DNA from: Paralichthys olivaceus
Lineage: Eukaryota; Chordata; Actinopteri; Pleuronectiformes; Paralichthyidae
Reading direction: 5' to 3'
Assembly: GCF_024713975.1 (NCBI RefSeq)
Contig: NC_091113.1
Span: 12,846,501 to 12,910,500, forward strand
Length of the DNA: 64,000 bases
Positions 12,754-23,862 of the stretch are shown here, in pieces. A model generated the notes under the pieces. That model saw only the letters and a list, made by a program, of their open reading frames with translations, was not told the DNA's origin and made no database searches. The stretch's first letter is position 1, and every line of letters starts with the position of its first letter. The position numbers were made by a program, and so were the translations under genes.

Positions 12754-13429
12754 TTGAGCAGATAAATACTGTATGTTGCACAATCTAAACCTCCAAACGC
12801 TTGAGGTGCAAACTATTTGCTTTGCCTTGTTCCACTTGATATCACAAATCAAGGGGGACGCTTTGTGAACTGTCTGTTGACTGTTGACAAATGGATGCAA
12901 GGTCAAGGTGTAAAGAGAAAAAATCCTTGTTTCTAAAAAAAAAAAAAACATGTGATTTGTTCCAGTACAGGCATCACACAGTATCATTTACACACACCAG
13001 CTGACAAAGATCATGGTTGAACCTCGTCTCTTCCAGAAGTCACTTGGAAGAACTCACTGAGTCAACAAGCCACAGACAAATGAGTTGAGGTCACAGAAGC
13101 AGCTTTGACACAAGCTAAATCACGGCGAGCAGTTCACAAGTACGTCAGACGCTGTCGTTTGTCGTCGCACAACTGTGTAAGAGGGATGTACTGCTGTAGT
13201 GCCCACAGGGAAAATGTTTAGATCTGAAAACAATGAGTGGGTCACTTTAGTCCAGGGAGACTGCTGTCCAATGGTCCAATAAACCTCCCCTCCTTCATTT
13301 CTCTCTCTCTCGCTGGTTGGATATAATTACCCCTTCATCGTGCTCGGGAAAGCAAAACAGTGATCTGTATCTCCATATAGGAACTGTGGCCTAGTCTAAA
13401 CACAGCCGCTGTGCTGTTGTGTAGATAGA

Positions 13430-13430
<1 letters not shown>

Positions 13431-13458
<28 letters not shown>
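13431..13458. repeat. (GT)n microsatellite
   Basis: Short GT array of 28 bases in non-coding DNA. Confidence 0.95.
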
Positions 13459-13461
<3 letters not shown>

Positions 13462-14857
13462 GGGTTATAAAAAGAAGCCAATCTCGGCATGAGACACCAG
13501 TAGGTTACGCACAAAAGTGGTGTCTTCATTTGTGTGTGTTTGCTTTCTTGGAATGAAACGAAATGTATTTTAGTCTGCGTGCAGCTATGTGTCACTGGCT
13601 ATGTGTCCTCAGCGTGTATGTGAGTGTTGCACATTTCAAAAGTGTCTTGAATCACCGATTTAAAATGGAGGATACAAAAATATTGTGACAATGCTCGAAA
13701 TACTGTGTTTAAAAAGTCAAAGTGTAGATTTGTAAATTTAGAGTCATTTTTTGAGACGAGCAAACTTGCAATGCAACTGCAAGTCTGCAGGCCACACACA
13801 GAACAAATATGTTAATTCAAATGAAGAGAAACACTGAATGTCCTACGGTTTATCTCACCATAATACAGCACATTCTGGACACCACTGTACAAACACACAC
13901 GTCTTTGCAACCTTGTCTTTAGAGGAACATCCACTTCAGGTCATCATGCTAAAAAAAGAAGCTTTTCAAAACAAGTCAGCAATAAGCAAATTCCAAATTG
14001 GGAGTGTTTTGCCTCAGAATCAGTGAAGTGTGTGTATGTGTGTATGTGTGCATGTGACTCTCAAAGGGACTTGACACAATCTGCCCAGAGCCATGAGAAC
14101 TGGTGTTCGATTCTCCCCTAGAGTGTTAATCAGAGGAGGGTGATGAAAGTTTGTGACAGAAAATATATCAATATTTAACAAACACAAAGAGAATGAGAAG
14201 ACTATATGGTCAAAATAGCCGGAAGAAGAACCTCAAAAATGAATGGGGCAGAGCTTTGAATCAGACAAATCTGGCTATCACCAAGTTTTAAGTGAGAGAT
14301 GTACAAGTCGTGAGAGAGTTGAAATGAAAACAAAGAGCAGTGCAAAACCAAGAAAAATGAAAAACAGAGGGAGAGATTGTGAAAAAGCACTAAATGTGTA
14401 ATCTCGCCTCCCTTTGGGGACCCAGCTCTGAAAGGCATCCAAAAACTTTTGAGCTTTTTTGAACAAATAGCTGACATGCCTCAGAACAGAGGTTGTTTAT
14501 CTTGGGATGGAGGAAAGGGGAGAACGGAGAGGGATGCAAAGAACGCCTGGGAGAGAGAGGAGAGGAGGGAAACAGGAACAGGGAGATGGACAGAGAGAGG
14601 AGACAAGATTGTGCAGAAGAAAGAAAAGAAAGGCGGGGGAGAGATGATATGCTTGGGAAATCGATACAAATAAAAACACACGCACAAATGACAGTATCGG
14701 TAGATCTACAGAAACAATATTTTACTTCTCAGACTCACTGCAACAAAGACATGAACAGCCATCATCATCCAGACAGCTAGCAGACCCAAACACAGTGTTA
14801 GTGTAAGAATGAATGATGTGCTTCAAAGACATGAGTCACCGAGTGGTTTAGTCTGCA

Positions 14858-14875
14858 GGTTAGGGTTAGGGTTAG
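14858..14875. repeat. Three TTAGGG-like units
   Basis: GGTTAGGGTTAGGGTTAGG is a short interstitial run of the vertebrate telomere hexamer. It is too short to be a telomere fusion scar. Confidence 0.8.
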
Positions 14876-15480
14876 GTGACAGACAAGAGAAAAGTTCTTC
14901 TACAAAGCCTCCACAAGTCCACAATTGTACAAAATACCATTTGCACATGTAATATTTTGAGAGTTTCGCAGACAGAAACTCTGGCCCAATACAGATAACA
15001 TATCAGCAAAGATAGCAGCAGTCAAGATAAAGAAAAACACTTTCTTAAATAAACATGCTTTCTTTCATCAGAGGTGCACAATGGTGCCATCACTTTAAAA
15101 TGATTCATCAATCACCTCCAGGTCTGAAGGGGAGATACAGACTAGCAGTAATCAGTCATACAACATTACACAGATGTATTTCAACAAAATTATCTCTACA
15201 ACATGAAAACTGTTTAAAAAAAACATTGTTTTGTGTATCTAGGAAACGATGATGTCACAGCTTACCTTGTACATGCCCACTGTTGCCTTGTGTGATGGTC
15301 ATGAGCTGGAAGCAACAACAAGTTACAATTTACCGTTTTCTCGACGTTTGGCGAACACTGCTAGGTCTAATTACGTTAAGTCTGCAGTGAGTTTTAGCAT
15401 CACTGCACCACATTACCATCATTCACTACTTCGACTATGGTCTTCTTCAATATATTTGACAAATCGTTGATTTAGACTGT

Positions 15481-15497
15481 ATCGCCACCTACTGGCC
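15481..15497 (-). promoter_or_regulatory. CTCF-like motif
   Basis: The complement reads GGCCAGTAGGTGGCGAT, a close match to the CTCF core, in otherwise featureless DNA. Motif evidence only. Confidence 0.4.
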
Positions 15498-16943
15498 TGG
15501 CATGTTTGTTTCAGTATTCGTAGTTGCTTTTGTGTTCTTAGATCTTTTTTTAAAAAGAGGATAAGAGGAGAAAATGTCTGTTCAAAAAAATATCCGTAGT
15601 AGTGCAGACAAGGCCTCAAATAAAGACCTATTACCATGGCAACAACATTAAAGAAACCCTAAAGGTTGCTGTGGAATCAAGCATCCAAACATTTTCAGAC
15701 TAAAGCTGAAAACTTAAGCCCATAAATAAAAATGGATGACCTGATCGTGAAGTGGAGCCTCAGAATCGAAATTCCAGCAAAACACCCGCCTTATCATTTG
15801 TGAGTCTCTGTCAATCATGACATATCATTCTATTTTCAAAACAAAACTTACTGAACTAATGACGATTTTGTAATGCACCAATGTGGTAAACACTACCTAA
15901 CTTGACAGTAAAATATGTGAGAAAAATGTATTCAGTGTGTATTTGTCCACATCCCAATCGTTAACATGGAGATAATAAACTATACTACAGCTTTAGCTTC
16001 CAGTCTAGATTTATACAAAGTCATTGCTGAAAATAGTTGCCTGCTGTAAACTGAACCCTACAAGGAGGGTGATGAGTGTGGACCAAACCAATAAAACAAC
16101 CACAAAAAGCTGAAAGATCCTGATACACTCCATAAAACAGGATGTAATGTGCAATCAATCATGGTATTTCCCCGAAAGCCCATCAGTACCAGTAACTCTC
16201 CACATCATAAATGTGTCCCTTGATTGTTATTTAATCAACTGTAAATAAAAATAAAAACGTTTTTGAGCAATTTAAAAGTGTAACACTGCTGCTGTGTATT
16301 TTTCTTGTTGCCATTTAAAGACGAATAAATCATCACTTCCCTTCTCTGTTTGTAGCTTTCCATCCCAGGCCTATTGTTCCCAGAGAATACATCTAAAAAT
16401 AAGAACAACAATTAAAAAAATATATAGTTTCACTTTTTATTTTTCATTGAGCAGCCGAGCACTGCAGGTTACATGTTTCTTTGCTGCAGCAGGAAAATAA
16501 AACAACAGAATCCATGTTCACTGTCATGAAAGAACATGTTCCCCAGTGAGGGTGTGGCTCTTCGGTTTGACTGTATAAATATAGTTTTGGTGATGAACAA
16601 GGAACAAGATTTATCAGGCAAAATGGACAATTTTCCAGAACAAACAGATCGGATCACTGCTATGTGTTAGCTGGTAGTCTGTATTATGTTGAATGATTTC
16701 CTGTAAGAGAAACAGTTGGTTGATTCTGACGGGAAACTGGGTGGTAACTTTTTTTTTTTTTCTCAACTTGAACCAAAACGCCTGGAAATGTGGTCGACAA
16801 ATATCCAAAGTCAACGTCATCTAGTGAATCTGTTGAAAGTCCTCTTGGTCTGTTGGTAAATTAATCTGTGTTGAAGCTGGAGGGAAGGACGAGCGGCCGT
16901 GCCAGCGCTTCATGCCCAAGACGTGTGGGCAGGGATGGCAGCA

Positions 16944-16945
<2 letters not shown>

Positions 16946-17006
<61 letters not shown>

Positions 17007-17130
17007 CAGCCATCCTTATTAGGACTTTGCATGGGGACTGTGTAGAGCCTTACCGAAAGCTTATCCCTAACCATAACCATGACCAATTCATGCCTAACCC
17101 TAAGTCAAATACAATTCACATCTTACAACT
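16946..17130. repeat. (CA)n microsatellite with flanking CCCTAACCATAACC-type repeat
   Basis: A 59-base CA array (16946-17004) is followed by TTAGGACTTTGCATGGGGAC and a run of degenerate TAACCATAACC / CCTAACCCTAA units to about 17130. The combination of a CA tract with this block is a recurrent fish repeat. Related pieces occur near 29410-29600 and 39740-39940. Confidence 0.7.
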
Positions 17131-18012
17131 AACCTTAATCAGAACCTCAGTCTTTGCCTCAATATTCAGTTCATATTACTTTATTCATCACCCAGGGGAA
17201 AATCAAGGCAAAGCAGGACAGCAAACAAAAGTGCAAAGACAATTCATCCACACACAAGACTGTAAAATATGAAAATATATAAAATATAAACAATATAAAT
17301 ATGTGTATTAACTATCCCTTGTTCTGTTACTGTTAACTGCTGTTTACTGAAAGCTTATATGCCAAACGAGAGATCTCTGTGTTTGCCCAATAATCTTTCC
17401 AGCTGAGTTTAACAATACCTTGAAGATCCATCCTCAGATGTCCTCCACTATTGTATATACAGACTAGAGGTGTGTATAAAACAGCATCTGTTCTGAAAGG
17501 ACATTCAGACATTTTCTAACTAAACAAGCTACAAATCTCCTGATGCTCTAATGATAAACTTGATAAATGAGTCAAACTGAATCCCTCTGAAAGCATAGCT
17601 CTTGAAAATACCGGATCCTGATTGGCTAACCAGTGAACATGTTGTCCCACCAAGTGTATGCAGGTGCTCTGGACCAATCAGATACAAGAAACCAAATGTT
17701 TCTCTAAGTTTAGTCTCATCATTGCGATTGTGAAAACACTGAGAGGGACCACCAACATTATCCAGAGTCTTGGTCATTGAGAAATTATGGAATTCATTGA
17801 GGAACGTCACTGGATTCTGTGTGAATTTTTTATAGAAGTTTCTAAAATAAAAAAGATGTAGGTTTACTGGCAAGACACTCTTTTAAAAAACATGTAAACA
17901 CGGGCTATATTTAGCCTGTGTGAAATGAGGAAGGGTGTTGTCTATACCAGCGAACAACAGTGGCTTGTGCGTGAATGTGTTTACTTCCGCCTGTCTTCAT
18001 GTGAGCACTGTA

Positions 18013-18032
18013 GTGTGTGTGTGTGTGTTTGT

Positions 18033-18069
<37 letters not shown>

Positions 18070-18087
18070 GTATATGTGTGTGTGTGG
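18013..18087. repeat. Interrupted (GT)n microsatellite
   Basis: GT array with several T and C interruptions. Confidence 0.93.
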
Positions 18088-19145
18088 TACCAGGAGTGTG
18101 GGGGTAACGGGGAAGTGTGGTAGCTCACTCAGAAGTGGCATGTGTCTGCGGTGTCATCGGCTGTGCAGCGAATGCTGGCAGACTAACAGACCACCTCGGA
18201 GGTTTAACGACAGAGAGGCCTGCTGTGAGCCTTTGAGGACGGGGTGAGGATGCTTCTGTTCCTGTTGATAAGGCTCCGTTTCCTGTTGGACAGGTCAGCG
18301 TGGGACCATTGAAATGTGCACTTTATGGCTACACCTCTGACGACTGGATGAAGTTTTGCAGTTGTGGAGCATTTGATAGCGGAAATTCTGTACTCAACTC
18401 TGCTACACGTAATTCTTTGGCTTCCTTTAGTGGAGTCATCACAAATGAACTGATGTCATGTTTTTCTGTTCAGTTCAAATCGTTTTTAAACAGAATCCCA
18501 AAACACCTAAACTACACATCTCCCATGTTAATATTTAACCATCTATCAAGTGTATCAGCAGGAAATCATTGACAGTGAGATTAGAGTAATTATTTGGGAA
18601 AATATGCTTATTTAATATCTTGTCCTTATTCTCATTTGAGTTGAGCTCTGATTATTACAAAGGAAGCCCGACAATGGTTTGCTTTATTCCGAGCTCAGAC
18701 TACATGACTTTCCCTTCTTGTGATCGAGCATCTTGCAGAAAAAAACAGCAGAAGATAAACATGTTGTAAATGATGCTGTTTCAAGTCCAATTTGAATGTT
18801 GGCATTTTTTATGATTGAAGAATCGGCCACCATTTACTTCAATTGTATTGGATGGTGTTCACCCCTGAGACTCCAAAAGTGTTTTGTGGACTCAAACCCT
18901 TCACCCACCCCTCCGTCGGCATAGTGGTGAGTAGATGATGAGGAAATTTCCATTTTTCTGTGAACTATCTCTTTAAGGCCCCCCTAATCATAAAAGCCCT
19001 AGATCCGCCACTGGAACAAATAAAACAGATCTTAGAGGAAAACTTCTTCCAGCTCCACAACTGAATCTGAACCAATGAGAGCTGACAGCTCAACCCATCA
19101 TGGAGCCCTGACTTTGGGGACCCCCCCCTAACACCGGTTCATGGT

Positions 19146-19164
19146 ACAGCGCCCCCTGCTTTGG
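19146..19164 (-). promoter_or_regulatory. Possible CTCF-like motif
   Basis: The complement contains GCAGGGGGCGCTGT, the right half of a CTCF core. The left half is weak. It lies about 120 bases before the GC-rich block that may be the cdc42ep1 promoter. Confidence 0.25.
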
Positions 19165-19269
19165 CTGCTAAAGAACTGCATCATCCTTCTTGTTTGTTTA
19201 CTCGTCGCTTCAGACAGTGTCAACCAGTCAATTTGCACATTGGAGACAGACAACAAGTGGAGGTGTTGA

Positions 19270-19494
19270 CCATGATGCAATGCGTGTGAGAGCCGGAGCT
19301 GCTCCTCTGACGGCTCCTACCCTCAGCTCCACTACCCCCGCCCCCTTTCCTCATCCCCTCCGCTGCTGCGCCGCACCACACACCCGGCGCAGCAGCGGGG
19401 CAGTCCGGCTGCACCTCCGGCTCCCTCGGACCAAAACCTCCAGCACCTCTGCCACTGGAAACATTATTACCCCGGAGCCTCCTGTTCTGCTGCG
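19270..19494 (+). promoter_or_regulatory. cdc42ep1: GC-rich promoter-like block / possible untranslated first exon of cdc42ep1
   Basis: This block is much richer in C+G and CpG than anything within several kilobases, and it ends in a strong donor, TGCG|GTGAGT at 19494/19495. An acceptor, GCTATTTTTCAG|GTCC, lies at 27888, about 120 bases before the cdc42ep1 start codon, so a first intron of about 8.4 kb would fit. That the two are joined is inference. The block could instead be the start of an unrelated non-coding RNA. A 102-codon open frame crosses it but its composition looks like GC-rich leader, not a protein. It also contains a 14-bp perfect inverted repeat (19360-19398). Confidence 0.4.
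19360..19398. repeat. Perfect 14-bp inverted repeat (hairpin)
   Basis: CCGCTGCTGCGCCG at 19360-19373 and CGGCGCAGCAGCGG at 19385-19398 are exact reverse complements, separated by an 11-base CA-rich loop. A G-T wobble could extend the stem outward in RNA. It lies inside the putative first exon. Confidence 0.9.
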
Positions 19495-20365
19495 GTGAGT
19501 TTATCATGTCTGATCACTTTTTATTGGTGCTCTGAAAGACACGCAATGAGTCTGTAATAATAAGAGACACTTTCATTTGGACTCTACTGTAATCTATTGT
19601 CTATATTATAAACTTTTTTACATCCTATAATATCCCTTTGCCATGTGCACAACATTTCTATATGTGTTTTATTCTTTTCTAATACTACTGTTTGCAGAAA
19701 GAACAAGTTAAAGAACTAATGAATTGCATGTTGATATGGTTATTAGTTATCAGGGGATTAATTATTAGCAGTGTTGCTAGTTGAATTCATACGTCAGAGA
19801 AACAAAGCAAACATACTGTTTAATTTCAGATAAAGCAAAACCATTAAGACGTGTAAAAGTGTTGACTGAAACCAAGCTGTTATCAGACAGGGTCCCATGA
19901 TCAGACTTTATTGTATTGTCCTGGATGAAGTCTTTTCTCAGATCCCAGACACCAAACTCAATCTGCTCATGCAACACTTTTATATTCAGCTCCCCAGGCA
20001 GCACCTTTATATACAGTCTACGGGCAGCACGCACTGTATCATTACTATTTCCCCCCACCGCAACCCTGGTCAGAATAAGCTCTGCTGGCAGCGCTTTGAT
20101 TTTTATCACTCCGTCTTGTAATTACTGTGGTAAAGCATGACATAACGCATCAGTTTTAATACATGTCACCAACATGGCCAAGATGTGCTCCTGATTTAGT
20201 GGAACGTGACACTGTGAAGTTGAAGTTGGTGGTCTTGAAGTGTTTTAATTACGGAGGCAAACAGGGAGCAGGGTGTCGGACTCATTACAAATTGGGGGCC
20301 GGTGGCCTTTTGACCCCCACGACTGCCAGTGAGCCATGAGGGAGGCCACCATGCGAAATACCACC

Positions 20366-20384
20366 TACACACACACACACACAT

Positions 20385-20428
<44 letters not shown>
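20366..20428. repeat. (CA)n microsatellite
   Basis: CA array with one CATACA and one CAAACA interruption. Confidence 0.95.
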
Positions 20429-22252
20429 TGACAGTCACATCGATAGGAGAGCTTGTTGCCCTAGCTAAAGCCCGCCAATAAACAAACACACACAGCAGTG
20501 ATCAATGAAATGCAACTCTGCTTCAGGCCACATCGATACTTCTAAGTTTGGCAACGCTGCTGGCTCTGTTTTAGTTTTAAAACTCCGGGGCTGCATTTTA
20601 GTCTGGACTGAGATGTTTGGAAGCGATGACACAGACACTCACAATCACTTGCTGGTTGGATCTGTTCGGTCAGGACGTAGCCTTCGCTGATTCAGCAGGC
20701 TCCTATCACATGACTCCTTTTGGAAGAAAACAAGCGGCATTAGCGTTGAGTACAAAATGGATAATCAGTTGCAAGTGTTGCTGACCCTGTTGTCTTTGCC
20801 ACCAGCTGTTGTGCTGTTAAATTCTGTTTTACAATTATACAACTGCTTACGTTGTGCAGGAGATGAGTTGTTATTCAAGCGATCTGCGACAATTCCCGTG
20901 TGCATGCCTTCCTGTTAACACCGACACACACATGCCAAGTGTATGTGCGTGGTGACATGATATGTTTTCAGATGTGTTAGTATGGACAGGGATTAAAATT
21001 GATATGGCGCCAAGACGCTCATGTTGACAGAGATCGTTTTCGTAGCAGCATGGATGAAGCCTAAGTGATAATAAAATATAATCCAATAGACAACATCTAG
21101 TGATAAGTCCAGTCTTAGTGGAGATTTGTGACTTTTTCATGTTTAGGCAGCTCTGAAATTCCCCCAGTTCACCACAGAGTAGGCGTAGAGTCTGTCCTTC
21201 TAGAGTAAATGCTTTGATATTTCCATGTCGGCCTTCTGTACGCACTCGACTCAGCCAGCAGCAGATGATTAACACATGTGTAATATGTTTCGTGAATGTC
21301 CACCTCTCATGATTTTCTCTAATGATACAGTACATGCCAAAGCACTTGATTAAGTAAATGAGCACTGACATTCCCTGTGGTTTTTCCACTGTGTTCAATG
21401 TCTTCTCTTTTTTTTTGAACCTCAGTTATACATTCCTTCAAGGCAGACCCTTTGTGACCTCTGGGTGTCATTGACGCAACCGACGAGGAAAGGGTCAGTT
21501 GCAGAGGTGCGAACTCTGAATCCAGCTGCTGTATTTGTTTTCGCACTACAGGGTTTTTTGGCCACACATGTTGATGTTGGGAAAACTCCTCCATCACAGT
21601 CTGTCATCCCCAAATGGCCACAACTCATTCATCTAACAACATGATCAAACCCCCGGTGAAGGACTATACTGAGTTTTTAGAGACTGGACTGATCAATAAC
21701 TGGCCAACAACCAGCGGGTCATGTAACAAGCTGGTCGATGTTGTGACTTTCAGCTGTGTGGAGGGAAACCAGGCGCCATCTTGAAATCTGTCAACAAACC
21801 TTTGAAGTACTCATATAGTTAAAAGCCAAAAAACCAGAATGATTTTTCAGTCTGCAGTCCAGGAATAGGTTTTTTGTTGATTGATCGTCTGTGAATGTGA
21901 ACTTTGAACAAATGATTTGGACGGTTGCTCTGGTTGCCAGTCTCCCTGTGTCACTGAAACTATGTGATATAAAACTAAAACCTGAAACTTACAAAACCTG
22001 TGTTGTCTCATGTCTAAGTGATGACAAAAGAGACAAACAAAGAAAATGTGTTGGTCCAAGAATTCATGTTAAGAGGTGGTAGGCTAGTAGCCTCATGCAA
22101 AAGCATAGAACATGACCATGAAAACCACTTCAGTCAGATCAACAACTCTGAAAGTTTGGTATACCACTTATTTAGTTGTTAACATCATACACACAGAAAC
22201 AGAGAGCGTACAATTAGGGTAAAACTCTTAATTCATGATCTGTATTTATCAA

Positions 22253-22352
22253 AATTCAAACCTCTCCATGATGGCAGTGTTTGTATCAGGGATATTTTGG
22301 CCTCATTCCTGGACAGTGGGACTAAGTGGAGACATGTCGTCCATCTCTGTAT
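22253..22352. mobile_element. MITE family A, one end
   Basis: Reads GATATTTTGGCCTCATTCC, GGACAGTGGGACTAAGTGG, then ACATGTCGTCCATCTCTGTA. This matches the right end of the family; the other end is missing. Confidence 0.6.
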
Positions 22353-23345
22353 ACAGTCCCAGATGCTTGTCATCAGTCAAAATGCAAAGACTATGCAAGC
22401 ACAGACGTGAAGGACGCACCAGGACACATGTTTTTGTGTGTGACTCTATTACTGTAAAGCTTACTTATTCTGCCATCAATTTTTAAGATTTTCAAATTAA
22501 AACAAAAAAAAACATCAGGAAACAGTGTTTTTAACCAGCTTGTGTAACTAATGTTTAATTTTATATTTCATTGATTAGTTTAATTTAATTATTAACACTT
22601 AATTAGTTATAATCTGCTAGCCACAACATGCAACTTCACCACTAGATATCACTGAACCTTCAAGTGAGCTCAAATACAGACTATATTCAACATTTGAAAA
22701 TTCTAATTTCTTGTTACTTCAGCTGACACATACACAAAACCAGTGCATCTGCTGATCTCATATCAGCTCTGCTAACGTGTCAGTCTGGCTAGAGTGCTTC
22801 TGTATGCTCTCATCACTTAGCAGTTAAAATGACCCTTTAAATGTTTGTGTAAACAGGTTTCCTGTACCATGGCAATTTAGAAATAAACAGAGATGAGGAG
22901 GAGAAGAGAAGAAAAGAATTAAGTTCATGTGTGATCGCAGGAAAGACATTTTGAAAGGAAGAAGCAACAAAGAGCGCAAATTGGGACTGTCGGTTCCAGC
23001 AGATACAGGAAGCTGAGGGCCTCGGAGAGTAGGGATATTTATTGAAGCATGAAAATGTTTTCTTGGCTAAGGAGGAGAAGTGTAGCCATGTTTTGCTTGG
23101 ATTCAGACCTGAGCGTGGACGGTGAAAATAGGAATGTAATTGAAAATCAAAGGGTGAGCTGAAAAAATGCGGCCTTATCTTGTATGTTTGTTCACCTGGT
23201 TAGCGGGGTTAGTGAGTGAAGGACACAAGAGGAGAGCAAGAGAGCGGGGAGGGGAGGACCTGTGATAAAACCCAAAGTCCTGCCGCTCTCTTCCAGCAAA
23301 CTGTAGGAGAGTAAACACTTTTCAGTTAAAGTCGTCAAAAGTAGA

Positions 23346-23346
<1 letters not shown>

Positions 23347-23398
<52 letters not shown>

Positions 23399-23508
23399 TG
23401 TGTGTGTGTGCGTGTGTGTGAGAGTGTGTGTGAGAGAGAGAGAGAGAGTGTGTGTGTGTGTGCGTGTGTGTGAGAGTGTGTGTGAGAGAGAGAGAGAGTG
23501 TGTGTGGG
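23347..23508. repeat. Compound (TG)n/(GA)n array with 52-bp higher-order unit
   Basis: A pure TG run is followed by alternating TG and GA blocks. The landmark CGTGTGTGTGAGAGTG recurs at 23411 and 23463, so a unit of 52 bases has been duplicated in tandem on top of the dinucleotide repeats. Confidence 0.9.
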
Positions 23509-23569
23509 CCCAACAGCTGTTGTAGTCAAGCTGTTTCACCCTCCCTAAGTCAGTCAAGACACACACACA

Positions 23570-23862
23570 GAAACAAAGGAAAGACATGAAAGAGAAGAAG
23601 AAGGCAAATAAGAAAAGCAGGGAAAGAAGAAAAAGGAAAAAAAGAGGGAAAGAGAAGGAGAAAAGGAAAGAGGAGCAGCAGGGAAAGAAAGATAAAGAGT
23701 GAATGTAACTTGATGGAAAAAGAAAGAGAAGGAAATGGAGAGTTTTCAAGAGGAAATAAATACAAGAGGGCACAAATAGAAAAGAAATGAGAGGGGAAGC
23801 ACTGAGAGAAGCGGAGAGAGAGAAAGGCAGAAGACAGAATGAAGGAGAAAAAAGGAGATTTA
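23570..23862. repeat. Long A/G-rich polypurine tract
   Basis: Nearly 300 bases that are almost all A and G on the plus strand, without a simple period. The tract creates a 229-codon Phe/Leu/Ser-rich open frame on the minus strand that is not a gene. Confidence 0.85.

Larger units (their letters stand above)
10960..16940. other. Gene-free stretch with one MITE and low-complexity tracts
   Basis: No recognisable coding exon. It contains a MITE copy (12489-12753), a GT array (13431-13458), a purine-rich tract (about 14500-14650), three TTAGGG-like units (14858-14875) and a CTCF-like motif (15481-15497). Open frames here are short and carry no domain I know. Confidence 0.55.
17131..19180. other. 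Gene-free stretch
   Basis: Contains a GT microsatellite (18013-18087) and, at about 18830-18980, the end of a degenerate interspersed repeat (GTGAGTAGATGATGAGG, then TGTGAACTATCTCTTTAA). A 114-codon minus-strand open frame at 17529-17873 has no recognisable domain and no splice context, so I do not call a gene. Confidence 0.5.

Noticed and set aside
14858..14875. TTAGGG units as a sign of chromosome fusion
   Set aside because: Only three units in one orientation; fish genomes have many such short runs, often derived from CA-linked repeats.
17529..17873. 114-codon minus-strand open frame
   Set aside because: No domain and ordinary composition; CCAATCAG words nearby are not enough to call a promoter or gene.
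19190..19498. 102-codon plus-strand open frame in the GC-rich block
   Set aside because: Its composition follows the GC-rich leader and the hairpin, and it would end at the splice donor region. I treat the block as promoter or untranslated exon, not as coding.
20871..21628. Minus-strand open frames of 175, 92 and 68 codons
   Set aside because: Overlapping frames without recognisable motifs. They have no convincing donor and acceptor pairs in phase, so I could not support a gene.
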